From Cladocopium goreaui (lineage: Eukaryota > Sar > Dinophyceae > Suessiales > Symbiodiniaceae), in contig CAMXCT020000250.1 of NCBI GenBank assembly GCA_947184155.2, positions 95,259-159,258 on the forward strand: 64,000 bases of DNA. Direction: 5' to 3'. Shown one piece after another: positions 44,885-57,285 of the stretch. Under the pieces are notes generated by a model, which did not search any database, was not told where the DNA came from, and was given only the letters and a program-made list of their open reading frames with translations. The translations under genes were made by a program, and so were the position numbers. How positions within the stretch are numbered: the stretch's first letter is position 1; the number at the start of each line of letters is the position of its first letter.

Positions 44885-45188
44885 CCACATATATATATAC
44901 ATATACATATATATGTATAAATATATATATATAAATTGAATAAATAAATAAATAAATTAAATAAAAACCGTATAGTTTTAAAAATATAAAAATGACGAAT
45001 CATGTTTTGCAAAAGTCAGCAAAGATTTTTTCGGGGCGCGAAGCCCCCACAGGACAAAACAAAAAAAATAAAACATAAAAATAAAATTAATGTTCAGTTC
45101 AAGAAAAGAACAATTAAATCAAAAACTCACATAGCCAACAACCCAAAATAAGAAGTTCAAAAACTGTGAGACACATGGTTCAACAAGT
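44885..45188. other. AT-rich spacer with TA and AAAT microsatellites
   Basis: 'tatatatacatatacatata' and 'aataaataaataaataaa'. A GC-rich island 'cggggcgcgaagcccccaca' is at 45034-45053. Confidence 0.7.
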
Positions 45189-46430
45189 AATTTGCCAGCT
45201 GCATTGTATTTGGAAAAACACGAATTCATGTGAGTTCATGGGTGCTCATGCGCGCTCAAGTGCTCATGGGTGTCCATGGATGTACATGGTTGTTCATGCG
45301 TGTGTATGGGTGTTCATGTGTTTTTGTTTGTTTGTCGTTTTGTTTTGCTGCCATCCACTTTCTTTGAACTTAAAAGTTGAGATGGAGGTCCCAGCCCTGG
45401 GCTGATTTCTTTCTTGAATTATCGGCAATCCAAGGGTTTTGGAGGGGCCTTTTTGAAATCAGTTCGGGCAGCAGTGCGGCAGCAGTAGTTTTATAAAGAC
45501 AAACTGTCAAGACTGGATGGCCTTTCATTTGTCAAAAGCAGTGGTCGGCCAAAAAAATGAAGAAAGTCCTGGTGAGGATTGGTTGTATTCATTTTTTTTG
45601 CAAAAACTAAACGGCCAATCCAGCCCAGACTTGATCAATCACTAAAGGGCCTCCAGCCCTCGATATCAGAAAACCAACACAAAGATTAACAATCACCTGG
45701 GGCTCTCCATCCTTGACATTTATGCCAAAAAAAATGCGACTAGAAACAAACAATGACTTGGGGCGTTCAGCATTCACATTTTCTATGCAGTTAAACCTGG
45801 AATTTGCCATTAAATTTTGGGTTTTGCAGTTTTCAGATTTATGGTTGCAAAAAGAAGGAAAAAGGTTGTCAATCCCAGAGCCCATCCATTACCATTTATT
45901 TTTCTTCCTCAAACCTATTTGCAAGAAAATGCAATCCAACCCAGAGCCAATCGATCACTTGGGCCTTCCCATGCCAATCCATTTCCTAAAAATTAATCCA
46001 ACTGTTTTGCAATGACTTGAGGCCCTCCAGTCATCCAATTCACTCACATTTGCATGGGAAAATCTCTCCGAGAAAGTGTTTGGTTGAAGATTTTTTGATG
46101 GAAAAAATGACTGATCAAACATTTTTTTTAAAAAAACGCATGCTTTTTCAAAAAAAGATTTTTGAATAAAACCAAATGTTTTTCTGAATAAACATGTTTT
46201 TAACTAAAAATCCAGATTGTTTGAATAAAAGCAAGGTTTTTTGAATAAATCCAAGATTGTATGAAGATGTTCAAGGAAATGAGGTGTAAGTTTGATGTAA
46301 GTTTGCATCAAGCTTACACTTTTGAGGTGTAAGTTTACATCAAACTTACACTAAACTTACACATCAAGAGTGTAAGTTTATACCAAACTTACATATCAAA
46401 AGTGTAAGTTTACATCAAACTTACACATAC
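45189..46430 (+). repeat. Giant palindrome, left arm
   Basis: The reverse complement of this arm, with indels and about 20% visible mismatches, makes up 46440-47815. Examples of pairing: 'tttgccagctgcattgta' with 'aacgatgcagctgacaag' at the outer ends, and 'gaggccctccagtcatc' with 'gatgactggagggcccc' nearer the centre. Confidence 0.88.
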
Positions 46431-46590
46431 AAGTGCAAACTTACACTTCTCAGTGTAAGTTTGATGTAAACTTCCACTTTTGATATGTAAGTTTGGTGTA
46501 AACTTACACTCTTGATGTGTAAGTTTATGTAAGTTTGATGTAGACTTACACCTCAAAAGTGTAAGTTTGATGCAAACTTACACCTCATTT
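46274..46590. repeat. Nested short-palindrome core of the giant palindrome
   Basis: About 14 copies, in both orientations, of 'gtgtaagtttgatgtaaa' and 'aacttacac'. Each pair is a small hairpin, and the core as a whole is symmetric about 46435. Confidence 0.92.
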
Positions 46591-47815
46591 ATTTGAAAAT
46601 CTTCGAAAAATCTTGGATTTGTTTAAAAAAATCTTGATTTTATTCAAAAAATATTGGTCTTTAGTAAAACAAATGGTGTTTATTCAGCAAAAATCTTGAT
46701 TTTATTGAGAAAAAACATTGTTTTTTAAATGTTTTTTGTCAAAAAAATGTTTGGTCAATCACTTTTTTCCATCAACAAATCTTCAACCATACACTTTCTG
46801 GGGGAAATTTTCCCATACAAATGTGAATGAATTTGATGACTGGAGGGCCCCAAGTCATTGCAAAACAGTTGGATTAATTTTTAGGAAATGGATTGGCATG
46901 GGAAGGCCCAAGTGATCGATTAACTCTGGGTTGGATTGCATTTTCTTGCAAATAGGTTTGAGGAAAAAAACGTAGGAATGGATGGACTCTGGGATTGACA
47001 CCCCTTCTCTTTATTTTGGGTAAATTCTGGGTTTACTTGCCTCAAAGTCAAAGACCTGAATGCTGATCACCTCAAGTCACTTGCATTGTTTGGTGGTTTC
47101 GTTGTTTTTTTTCAATGGGGAGAAAGGCCAAGGATGGAGAGCCCCAGGTGATTGCAAATCTTTGGGCAGGTGTTTTGATGTAAAAAGGTTTGAGGGATGG
47201 AGACCCCCTTAGTGATTGATCAAGTCTTGGCTGGATTGCTCCGTTTAGTTTTGGCAAAAACAACTTGAATACAACCAATCCTCACCAAGCAAGTCTTCAA
47301 ACATTTTGTGCTTGCCACTACTTTCTTACAAGTGAAAAACCTTCCAGTCTTGACAGTTTTTGCTTATGATGATTTCAAAAAATGCCCTTCAAAGCCAAGG
47401 TTTGCCAATGATTTGGGGTTCTCTAGCCCCAAATTTATCTTAAAAAAATAATTAACCATCGAGTCCAAGCTGACCAAGAACTCAGGGATTTCCATCTGGT
47501 CACCAAGGCACAGGTTTTGCAGCCAAATAGCAGCGCATGAGACAAAAACCACCAACCAAATCAGCAAGTGTCTAAACTTGTTTTTTTGGTTGGGTTCGCG
47601 CGCCGGGGGGCAGCCATTTTATACCCAAAAAACGCGCGCGAACCTCACGAAAAAATACTTTGATTTTTCTTTTTGGGCATGGAAACCCACTGCGTAAACT
47701 AAATAGGTGGCAGCCGAAAAAAATGAAAAACACACATGAACACCCATGAGCAATGAGCACCCGCGAATTCACATGAATTTCTCTGAATTTCATAAACGAT
47801 GCAGCTGACAAGTTA
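46440..47815 (-). repeat. Giant palindrome, right arm
   Basis: Inverted copy of 45189-46430. The two arms differ by small insertions, so the right arm is slightly longer. Confidence 0.88.
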
Positions 47816-48540
47816 GGTTTTGGACAATTGTTTTCACATTTTTGATTTATTACTGTGCGCTGTTGTTTTTGCATTTGTTGGTTTCATTTTTCTTCTTGCT
47901 TTTGGTTTTTCATCCTGTGCTGGCTTGGCGCTCCCAAAAACTATCCAGTGCCATTGTTGCAAAACATGTTTTTTTTCTTGTTTGGGTATGTCTGGAAATG
48001 AGGTGACCTTTTTTCCCTTCAACGTAACCATTTCGGGGTCAAAAAAGGACACTTCATGTTGAGACATACCCATTTGCTCATATTGTTTTGGACATGTGTT
48101 TTGTTGCTTCCATGCTGTGTTGGCTTGCCCCATCTAAAACATATCCGATTGAAATTTACAGACTCACTTTAGCACAAAAGGCTTCACTTTAGCACAAAAA
48201 ATCACTTCAGACCCGCATATATCAAAAGAAAGCGACATACATCACTCACAAAACAATGAAGAAACATTTGAAAAACTATTTGCCAGAAAAACATGTAATT
48301 CAATAATTCCAAAGGAAACAAATATGGAAAAAGACTGTGTCTTTAGTTTAAACTGTTGAAAATATAGTTTGGTGAAAGAAAAGCAAAGTCTCAAACAAAA
48401 CAGTTTCTAGGTTATTCGGCTAAATAAACTATTTAGGCAAACAGGCAAACAACCTAAAAGACAGAACATGAAATAACCTAATAGATAGAATTTAACCTTA
48501 AAAACTAGAATAACCTAATAAGCAGGAATTAGCCTAACCA
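47816..48540. other. AT-rich intergenic DNA
   Basis: Short repeats 'cactttagcacaaaa' (48165-48205) and 'aataacctaatag' (48400-48540). No gene was recognised. Confidence 0.5.
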
Positions 48541-48547
48541 GAGCTTT

Positions 48548-48700
48548 TGGGTTCGCGTCTTCGCGATGCTGCGACGCTGCGGTTCGCGAGCTCCTCGCGT
48601 CTTCGCGTCATCAGATCTGGTTGCGGGCGGTCGCTCGCTTCTTCGCAGTGGCGCGATGCTGCGTAGACACGAGCGACGCTGCGACGCTACAACCCTGGGG
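48548..48700. repeat. GCGACGCTGCG repeat, isolated copy
   Basis: 'cttcgcgatgctgcgacgct' and 'ctcctcgcgtcttcgcgtc' match the array at 49715-50040. Confidence 0.8.
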
Positions 48701-49714
48701 TGGGTGGTGGGTAAGGCTGCACGCGGTCGTTACCAGTGTATTGGCTTAAACGGTGGGGCCTTGATCAAATATTTATGTTCGCAAATAAACAATAATAATG
48801 AACCCCTATAGGCGTCCAAGACTGAGTTATACTTCGTCTTTCACCCAAGGACTGAGTTTAACCCATCTCATGTTTTTTTGGCCACCTGGTTGCATTGCTC
48901 AAATTCCACTGGGTTGCATACTTCCCTGATGTGTCCGAGTCCCCATGGCGATACCCAATGAGAAGAACGTTTCGGAAATGTCAGGCTTATCAAATCGGGT
49001 GGTTGGATTTCTTTGAAATCGTTTCTTAAACTTCTAGATTCTAGGTGTTTTTTGGGGGGTTTTGTGACCTGGAGGCCGTCTGGAATCCGGCCAGAACCTT
49101 CCAGATGCCACCAGCTCTGCTTTGCACAACCGCATGTCCTTGACATGGACATTTTTTTTCAATGTGGGATTTTTCTGGCCTCTTGCATTAAGTGCGTTCA
49201 TCAGGCAAACTGATGCTGTAATTTTGAAACTGGGTCTCTGATCTCAGAACATTTTGTTTTTTCCGAATTGGGTTGGCACCAGGCCTACCACGAAGCCCGA
49301 CCGTGACCAAGTGGAGCGGCTGAAGGCCAGGTGCTATGTGCATCTGCTAATACAGATTTGGCATGTGCTGAGATCAATTATACACAGTCGTGGGTGGTTC
49401 GATATAGTTTAGGTAGGTGATATTATATAAATATTATGAATAGTCCACAGTCTTGGACGTCTATATATATATATATCGACAACATCTAGATAGGCATATA
49501 CATATATTTCAATCAGCCTGTGTCCCCGACAGGCTTTCTATAACAAGATCTTGGAGGAGGAAGAAGATTGCAGGACCAAAAGGTTCTTAGCTTCGGGGAA
49601 ATCTGAAGGCATCGCCGAATGTGTCATCAGGGAAAACTTGGCAAGAAAGAAGGCAAGGCATTCGCGTTTTGATTTTCGAATATGCAACTGGGGGACTCCG
49701 TGATCACTGTGACG
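48701..49714. other. Intergenic DNA, nothing recognised
   Basis: Contains a short TATA microsatellite at about 49465. 'tccaagactgagttatac' and 'aaggactgagttt' near 48826-48860 are a small local repeat. Confidence 0.35.
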
Positions 49715-50040
49715 CCGCTGAGGGGGCTGCTCTCGTCTTCGCGGTGTCGCGACGCTGCGATGCTGCGACGCTGCCACGCCGCTGGGGTCTCCTCGTGTCT
49801 TCGCGTCTTCGCGACGCTGCGACGCTGCGACGCTGCCACGTCGCTGGGGTCTCCTCGCGTCTTCGCGTCTTCGCGACGCTGCGACGCTGCCACGCCGCTG
49901 GGGGGCTGCTCGCGTCTTCGCGTTTTCGCGGTGTTGTGACGCTGCGACGCTGCGACGCCGCTGGGGGTACTGCTCGCGTCTTCGCGGTGTCGCGACGCTG
50001 CGACGCTGTGGGGGGCTGCTCGCGTCTTCGCGTCTTCGGA
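49715..50040. repeat. GC-rich tandem repeat (~65-75 bp unit)
   Basis: About five copies of 'tcgcgtcttcgcgacgctgc', 'gacgctgccacgccgctggg' and 'gtctcctcgcg'. Long frames on both strands are by-products. Confidence 0.92.
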
Positions 50041-50079
50041 ATGAAATCTTGGAACCCGCCCTGCGTGCTCAATGATAAC

Positions 50080-50261
50080 TGCGAACTTTAAGACCCAAAA
50101 AACCTTTGAACTTTACGCCACAAGAAACTCAAAACGTTAAGGTCAAAAAAATCCACGAACCTTGCACCCCAAAAAGTTTATGCATTTTCAGGCCCACAAG
50201 TCTATGAACTTTACAGCCCAAAAGTCTATGAACCTTACACTGCAAGAATCCATGAACTTTA
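50080..50261. repeat. 24-bp minisatellite, left part
   Basis: Units of the type 'tctatgaactttacagccca'. The same array continues at 56481-57285 on the other side of the inserted block. Confidence 0.88.
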
Positions 50262-50511
50262 TAGTGACGGACTGAAACTTAGAATGCCTCCGTATTTGCC
50301 CAATTTTTTGTCAGTGCCACTTAGAATGCCTCCGAAAACCTCATTTTTGGGGGTCACTTAGAATGCCTCCATCACCAAAAATTCAATCTTGCGAGCTGGA
50401 CTTTTTCTGGGGCACTATGGGGCATTCTAAGTGCGCATGATTATCGCCATATTTGGAGACCCTGTCAATATTTCATTGGTCCAAGGCATTTTGAGTTTCA
50501 GTCCGTCACTA
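50262..50511. mobile_element. 250-bp MITE-like inverted-repeat unit
   Basis: TIRs 'TAGTGACGGACTGAAAC' and reverse complement are exact over 17 bases and imperfect over 27. The interior has 'cacttagaatgcctcc' and 'gcgagctggacttttt'. It is non-coding. Confidence 0.65.
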
Positions 50512-50898
50512 TTAGAGATATAGACATAAGCTTTTGATGGTCTATATAATCCCTAGTTTTGGTGTTAATATGCTAGTTGTTGTCCCCTAAATCCCAGTTT
50601 GTGAGCTTCTGACATTTCGACCAAATGGTTGAAAGAAACTCCACAAATCAATTATTATATGTATATATATATATTGTATATATGTGTAGTGGGCTACTCA
50701 ATATCCCCATGTTGTCACCGCCAACGCCCAATGAAACCCCGTTAAATCTCCATTATTTTTCCAAGAAACCAAGGTCCACATGGGTCTGGGTGCCAGGGCA
50801 TCCCCAAACACGGCAAAGGAAAATGTGGGAGGAACCATCAAATTATTTTTACCATCAAAAGGAAAGATTTTGGCTTAAAGAATCGGATTTTGGCCTGA

Positions 50899-53800
50899 AC
50901 AAATGATGACAGGCTTGTTTTTGAAAGAAATTGCCACCAAAGCCGGAATCCAGCATCCAGCTCAAAAGCTTCATTTTTTGGACGGTTGTTGACAGGGATC
51001 AATCTGAAGCTTCTCACTTTTCAAAGTTCGCTGAGGGAAATTCCTGGAAATTGGCACATTTTGCTGTCAAGACTAGGGGTCCGAGATCCAGCTCGAGAGG
51101 TTCATGTTTGATTTTGACTGCACCAGTAAACATCTCAAACGGAAAAAATGCAGCCACCGAATTTCCTTTCGAAACATTTTGTTTGCCATGTTTTTCCCAT
51201 TTCTCAATGGTGGGGGACCCTTCAAACATCACACTTGGAATGCCCACCCCTAAGAATTGGAATGTATTTCGCAGGAAAAGGAATGAAGAAATTACTCCAG
51301 AAGGCGGCAAAAGGTAATGAAAGAATTTCCCGAAAAATCATTCAAGTATGTAATGCGAGTCATTTTTAGAAATTGTGGTTTTGTCCGTTTCCCGGTATTT
51401 GGCACCATTTCAGGGCCTCACTTAGAATGTGTCCAACGTATTCTTTTTGTGCTGTGTCATTCAAATTTCCTTGTTCAAGCACTTTCCAATGGCAGATTTT
51501 GGCTTCAAGAATCAGATTTTGGCCTGAACAAATGATGCCAGGCTTGTTTTTGAAGGAAATTGCCACCAAAGCCGGCATCGAGCATCCAGCTCAAAAGCTT
51601 CATGTTTGGACGGTTGGTGACAGGAATCCTAGACAAAAAGGGCTGGCCAGAAAACCCTTCACTATTCAAAGTTCGCTTAGGGAAGTTCGTGGAAATTGGT
51701 ACATTTTGCTAGGGGTCCGAGATCCAGCTCGAAAGGTTCATGAGCTCGAAAGGTTCATGCTTGAATGTGATAGTAAACATCTCAAACGGAAAAAATGCAG
51801 CCACCAAACCCCAAATCCAAAATTTACCTGAAAATCAGCGTTTCTGACAGCTTTTGTACAGAAATGATTTTCCTTTTGAATCATTTGTTTTGCCATGTTT
51901 TTCCGGTTTCTCAATGGTGGGGGACCCTTCAAACATCACACTTAGATCACTTAGAATGCCTCCCTAAGACTTGGAATGTATTTCGCGGGAAGAGGAAGGA
52001 AGAAATTACTTCAGAAGGCGGCAAAAGGTAATGAACGAATTTCCCGAAAAATCATTCAAGTATGTAATGCGAGTCATTTTTAGAAATTGTGGTTTTGTTC
52101 GTTTCCCGGTATTTGGCACCATTTCAGGGCCTCACTTAGAATGTGTCCAACGTATTCTTTTTGTGCTGTTTCATTCACATTTCCTTGCTCGATCATTTTC
52201 CAATAGCAGATTTTGGCTTAAAGAATCAGATTTGGCCTGAACAAATGATGCCAGGCTTGTTTTTGAAGGAAATTGCCACCAAAGCCGTCCAGCTCAAAGC
52301 TTCATTTTTTGGACGGTTGGTGACAGGAATCCTACACAAAAAGGGCTGGCCAGAAAACCCTTCACTTTTCAAAGTTCGCTTAGGGAAGTTCGTGGAAATT
52401 GGTACATTTTGCTAGGGGTCCGAGATCCAGCTCGAAAGGTTCATGAGCTCGAAAGGTTCATGCTTGACTGTGATAGTAAACATCTCAAACGGAAAAAATG
52501 CAGCCACCAAACCCCAAATCCAAAATTTACCTGAAAATCAGCGTTTCTGACAGCTTTTGTACAGAAATGTACAAACAGTTTTAAGACTGCGGACACTTAA
52601 GGATTTTCCTTTTGAATCATTTGTTTTGCCATGTTTTTCCGGTTTCTCAATGGTGGGGGACCCTTCAAACATCACACTTAGATCACTTAGAATGCCTCCC
52701 TAAGACTTGGAATGTATTTCGCAGGAAGAGGAAGGAAGAAATTACTTCAGAAGGAGGCAAATGGTAATGAACGAATTTCCCGAAAAATTATTCAAGTATG
52801 TAACGCACGTCATTTTCAGAAAATGTGGTTTGTCCGTTTCCCGGTGGTGGCACCATTTCATGGCAACACTTAGAATTAGAATGTGTCGAACGTTATCTTT
52901 TTGTGCTGTTCCATTCACATTTCCTTGCTCGATCATTTTCCAACAGCAGATTTTGGCTTAAAGAATCAGATTTGGCCTGAACAAATGATGCCAGGCTTGT
53001 TTTTGAAAGAAATTGCCGCCAAAGCCGGAATCCAGCATCCAGCTCAAGAGCTTTATTTTTTGGACGGTTGTTGACAGGGATCAATCTGAAACTTCTCACT
53101 TTTCAAAGTTCGCTGAGGGAAATTCCGGGAAATTGGCACATTTTGCTGTCAAGACTAGGGGTCCGAGATCCAGCTCGAGAGGTTCATGTTTGATTTTGAC
53201 TGCACCAGTAAACATCTCAAACGGAAAAAATGCAGCCACCGAATTTCCTTTCGAAACATTTTGTTTGCCATGTTTTTCCCATTTCTCAATGGTGGGGGAC
53301 CCTTCAAACATCACACTTGGAATGCCCACCCCTAAGAATTGGAATGTATTTCGCAGGAAAAGGAATGAAGAAATTACTCCAGAAGGCGGCAAAAGGTAAT
53401 GAAAGAATTTCCCGAAAAATCATTCAAGTATGTAATGCGAGTCATTTTTAGAAATTGTGGTTTTGTCCGTTTCCCGGTATTTGGCACCATTTCAGGGCCT
53501 CACTTAGAATGTGTCCAACGTATTCTTTTTGTGCTGTGTCATTCAAATTTCCTTGTTCAAGCACTTTCCAATGGCAGATTTTGGCTTCAAGAATCAGATT
53601 TTGGCCTGAACAAATGATGCCAGGCTTGTTTTTGAAGGAAATTGCCACCAAAGCCGGCATCGAGCATCCAGCTCAAAAGCTTCATGTTTGGACGGTTGGT
53701 GACAGGAATCCTAGACAAAAAGGGCTGGCCAGAAAACCCTTCACTATTCAAAGTTCGCTTAGGGAAGTTCGTGGAAATTGGTACATTTTGCTAGGGGTCC

Positions 53801-55930
53801 GAGATCCAGCTCGAAAGGTTCATGAGCTCGAAAGGTTCATGCTTGAATGTGATAGTAAACATCTCAAACGGAAAAAATGCAGCCACCAAACCCCAAATCC
53901 AAAATTTACCTGAAAATCAGCGTTTCTGACAGCTTTTGTACAGAAATGATTTTCCTTTTGAATCATTTGTTTTGCCATGTTTTTCCGGTTTCTCCATGGT
54001 GGGGGACCCTTCAAACATCACACTTAGATCACTTAGAATGCCTCCCTAAGACTTGGAATGTATTTCGCGGGAAGAGGAAGGAAGAAATTACTTCAGAAGG
54101 CGGCAAAAGGTAATGAACGAATTTCCCGAAAAATCATTCAAGTATGTAACGCACGTCATTTTCAGAAATTGTGGTTTTGTCCGTTTCCCGGTGTTTGGCA
54201 CCATTTCAGGGCAACACTTGGAATGTGTCCAACATGTTCTTTTTGTGCTGTTTCATTCACATTTCCTTGCTCGATCATTTTCCAATAGCAGATTTTGGCT
54301 TAAAGAATCAGATTTGGCCTGAACAAATGATGCCAGGCTTGTTTTTGAAGGAAATTGCCACCAAAGCCGGAATCCAGCATCCAGCTCAAAAGCTTCATTT
54401 TTTGGACGGTTGTTGACAGGGATCAATCTGAAACTTCTCACTTTTCAAAGTTCGCTGAGGGAAATTCCTGGAAATTGGCACATTTTGCTGTCAAGACTAG
54501 GGGTCCGAGATCCAGCTCGAGAGGTTCATGTTTGATTTTGACTGCACCAGTAAACATCTCAAACGGAAAAAATGCAGCCACCGAATTTCCTTTCGAAACA
54601 TTTTGTTTGCCATGTTTTTCCCATTTCTCAATGGTGGGGGGCCCTTCAAACATCACACTTGGAATGCCCACCCCTAAGAATTGGAATATATTTCGCAGGA
54701 AAAGGAATGAAGAAATTACTCCAGAAGGCGGCAAAAGGTAATGAAAGAATTTCCCGAAAAATCATTCAAGTATGTAATGCGAGTCATTTTTAGAAATTGT
54801 GGTTTTGTCCGTTTCCCGGTATTTGGCACCATTTCAGGGCCTCACTTAGAATGTGTCCAACGTATTCTTTTTGTGCTGTGTCATTCAAATTTCCTTGTTC
54901 AAGCACTTTCCAATGGCAGATTTTGGCTTCAAGAATCAGATTTTGGCCTGAACAAATGATGCCAGGCTTGTTTTTGAAGGAAATTGCCACCAAAGCCGGC
55001 ATCGAGCATCCAGCTCAAAAGCTTCATGTTTGGACGGTTGGTGACAGGAATCCTACACAAAAAGGGCTGGCCAGAAAACCCTGAATCCAAGATCAACCTG
55101 AAACTTTTCACTTTTCAAAGTTCGCGTAGGGAAGTTCGTGGAAATTGGCACACTTAAGGATTTTCCTTTCGAATCATTTGTTTTGCCATGTTTTTCCGGT
55201 TTCTCAATGGTGGGGGACCCTTCAAACATCACACTTAGATCACTTAGAATGCCTCCCTAAGACTTGGAATGTATTTCGCAGGAAGAGGAAGGAAGAAATT
55301 ACTTCAGAAGGCGGCAAAAGGTAATGAAAGAATTTCCCACAGAATTATTCAAGTATGTAACGCACGTCATTTTCAGAAAATGTGGTTTGTCCGTTTCCCG
55401 GTGGTGGCACCATTTCACGGCAACACTTAGAATGTGTCGAACGTTATCTTTTTGTGCTGTTTCATTCACATTTCCTTGTTCGATCATTTTCCAACAGCAG
55501 ATTTTGGCTTAAAGAATCAGATTTTGGCCTGAACAAATGATGCCAGGCTTGTTTTTGAAAGAAATTGCCGCCAAAGCCCGGGTCCAGCTCAAAAGCTTCA
55601 TTTTTGGACGGCTGGTGACAGGAATCCTACACAAAAAGGGCTGGCCAGCAAACCCTGAATCCAAGATCAACCTGAAACTTCTCACTTTTCAAAGTTCGCT
55701 TAAGGAAGTTCATGGAATCTGATGCTTGGTTTGAGTGCACCAGTAGTAAACATCTCAAAGGGAAAAAATGCAGCCACCAAAGCCCAAATCCAAAATTTAG
55801 CTGAACATCGGCGTTTCTGACAGCTTTGGTACTAGAATCCTAGAAGACACTTAAGGAATTTCCTTTTGAAACATTTTGTTTGCAATGGTTTTCCCATTTC
55901 TCAATGGTGGGGGACTCTTCAAACATCACC
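50899..55930. repeat. Higher-order tandem array of ~0.63/0.71-kb monomers
   Basis: The phrase 'acaaatgatgccaggcttgt' starts monomers at 50899, 51529, 52241, 52981, 53609, 54323, 54952 and 55533. Spacings are about 630, 712, 740, 628, 714, 629 and 581: an A-B-B'-A-B-A-B pattern with a truncated last unit. Blocks 2082 bp apart (50931 and 53013) are nearly identical. Frames are open in places on both strands but shift between monomers, so it is probably non-coding. Confidence 0.92.
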
Positions 55931-56059
55931 CTATCAACTGCATACCCAAGGCAGAATGGGCACGATGCCCTCTCATGAGATTGGATTTATATTGAATTAT
56001 TCATACGAAATATTGAATTTATACAATCCTTCAAACCATGTTTTTCTTTAAAAAAACAG

Positions 56060-56175
56060 AGATTTTGCAACAGAATGATGACATTTCTATATGTTTTTGG
56101 CGGCATTCTACTGCAAAAAACAGAGATTTTGCAACAGAATGATGAAATTTCTATATGTTTTTGGCGGCATTCTAT
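56060..56175. repeat. Short direct repeat near the right end of the block
   Basis: 'cagagattttgcaacagaat' through 'tttttggcggcattcta' occurs twice in a row (about 56058-56112 and 56120-56175). Confidence 0.85.
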
Positions 56176-56480
56176 GTGGGCTGCACAAAGTACATAAAAC
56201 CCCGCGTATACCGAGTATTTTGAAAATATGGGGCTCAAATGTTTGACATGCTGCGAGCTGGACTTTTTGGCCGGAGGCATTCTATGTGTGGCACTCAATC
56301 TCATATTACCTTCACAAAATTTCCTACGAACGATTCATTACAAAAAAGTCCAGCTCGAATAGCAGGTAGTTGAAAATGGCATTTTACGAGGGTTTTTTTT
56401 AAGATTTTGCTCCCGCGGCGGCATTCTTTAGAGGGCGCGAGCTAGAGGGGCCCGGCATTCTAAGTTTCAGTCCGTCGCTA

Positions 56481-57285
56481 TATACCACAAATTTCTGCGA
56501 ACTTTACACCCCAGAAATCTATGAAGTTTACGCTGCAAAAACTTCTGAACTTTTCGCCCCCAAAACTCTATGAACTCTACACCGCAAATATCCATGAACT
56601 TTATACCGCAAAATTCTGTGAACATTACACTGCAAAAATCTATGAACTTCTCTACGCCACAAAACCTATGAACTTTATACCGCAAAGTTCTGTGAACTTT
56701 ATGGCCCAAAAATGTACGAACCTTACACCACAAAAATCTGTGAACTTAACGCCCCAAAACTCTATGAACCTTACACCGCAAAAAGCTATGAACTTTAAGG
56801 CCCAAAAAACTACAAACTCTACACTGCAAAAGTCTATGAACTTTACGGCCCAAAAATGTACGAACCTTACACCACAAAAATCTCTGAACTTCACGCCCCA
56901 CAAATCTTTGAACCTTACGCTGAAAAAATCTACAAACTATACACCCCAAAAATATTTGAACTTTACACCCCAAGAATCTATAAACTGTTAAGGCCCAAGA
57001 ATCTATGATCTCTACGCCGCAAAAATCTATGCACCATACGGCTCGAAAACCTATGAACTCTACATCCCAAAAACCTATGAACCTTGCACCCTAGACCACA
57101 AAAATCTATGAACCTTAATGCCCAAATACCTTTGAACGTTACAACCCAAAAACATCGGACCCTTAAAGCCTCAAAATCTATGAACTTTAAGGCCCGAAAA
57201 TCTTTGAACCTTACCGAAAAATCTATGAAGTGCACACTCCAAAAAATCTATGAACTTTCAGGCCCAAAAATCTATACCTTACCTG
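56481..57285. repeat. 24-bp minisatellite, right part
   Basis: About 33 copies of 'tctatgaactttacgccgca' with 'aaaa' spacers. It is the continuation of 50080-50261. 24 is a multiple of 3, so frames stay open by chance. Confidence 0.93.

Larger units (their letters stand above)
50262..56480. mobile_element. 6.2-kb TIR-bounded satellite block inserted in a minisatellite
   Basis: The left end is 'TAGTGACGGACTGAAAC' followed by 'ttagaatgcc'. The right end is the reverse complement with one change ('...GTCCGTCGCTA'). Both sides are the same 24-bp minisatellite, and joining the flanks gives a normal unit ('gaacttta' + 'taccacaaa'), so this looks like an insertion. The interior is mostly tandem ~0.58-0.74-kb monomers. 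A third, inverted TIR copy at 50485-50511 makes a 250-bp MITE-like unit at the left edge. No transposase was seen. The short TA-rich flanks fit a 2-4-bp target duplication, but its exact length is ambiguous. Confidence 0.65.

Noticed and set aside
50262-50511. CACTA-type transposon ends
   Set aside because: The ends read TAGTG...CACTA, the reverse of the outward CACTA...TAGTG order of that superfamily.
50931-54959. Repeated 128-, 98-, 73- and 70-codon frames in the 0.7-kb monomers
   Set aside because: They overlap on both strands, end at different points in A and B monomers, and show no domain; near-identity reflects recent homogenisation, not selection.
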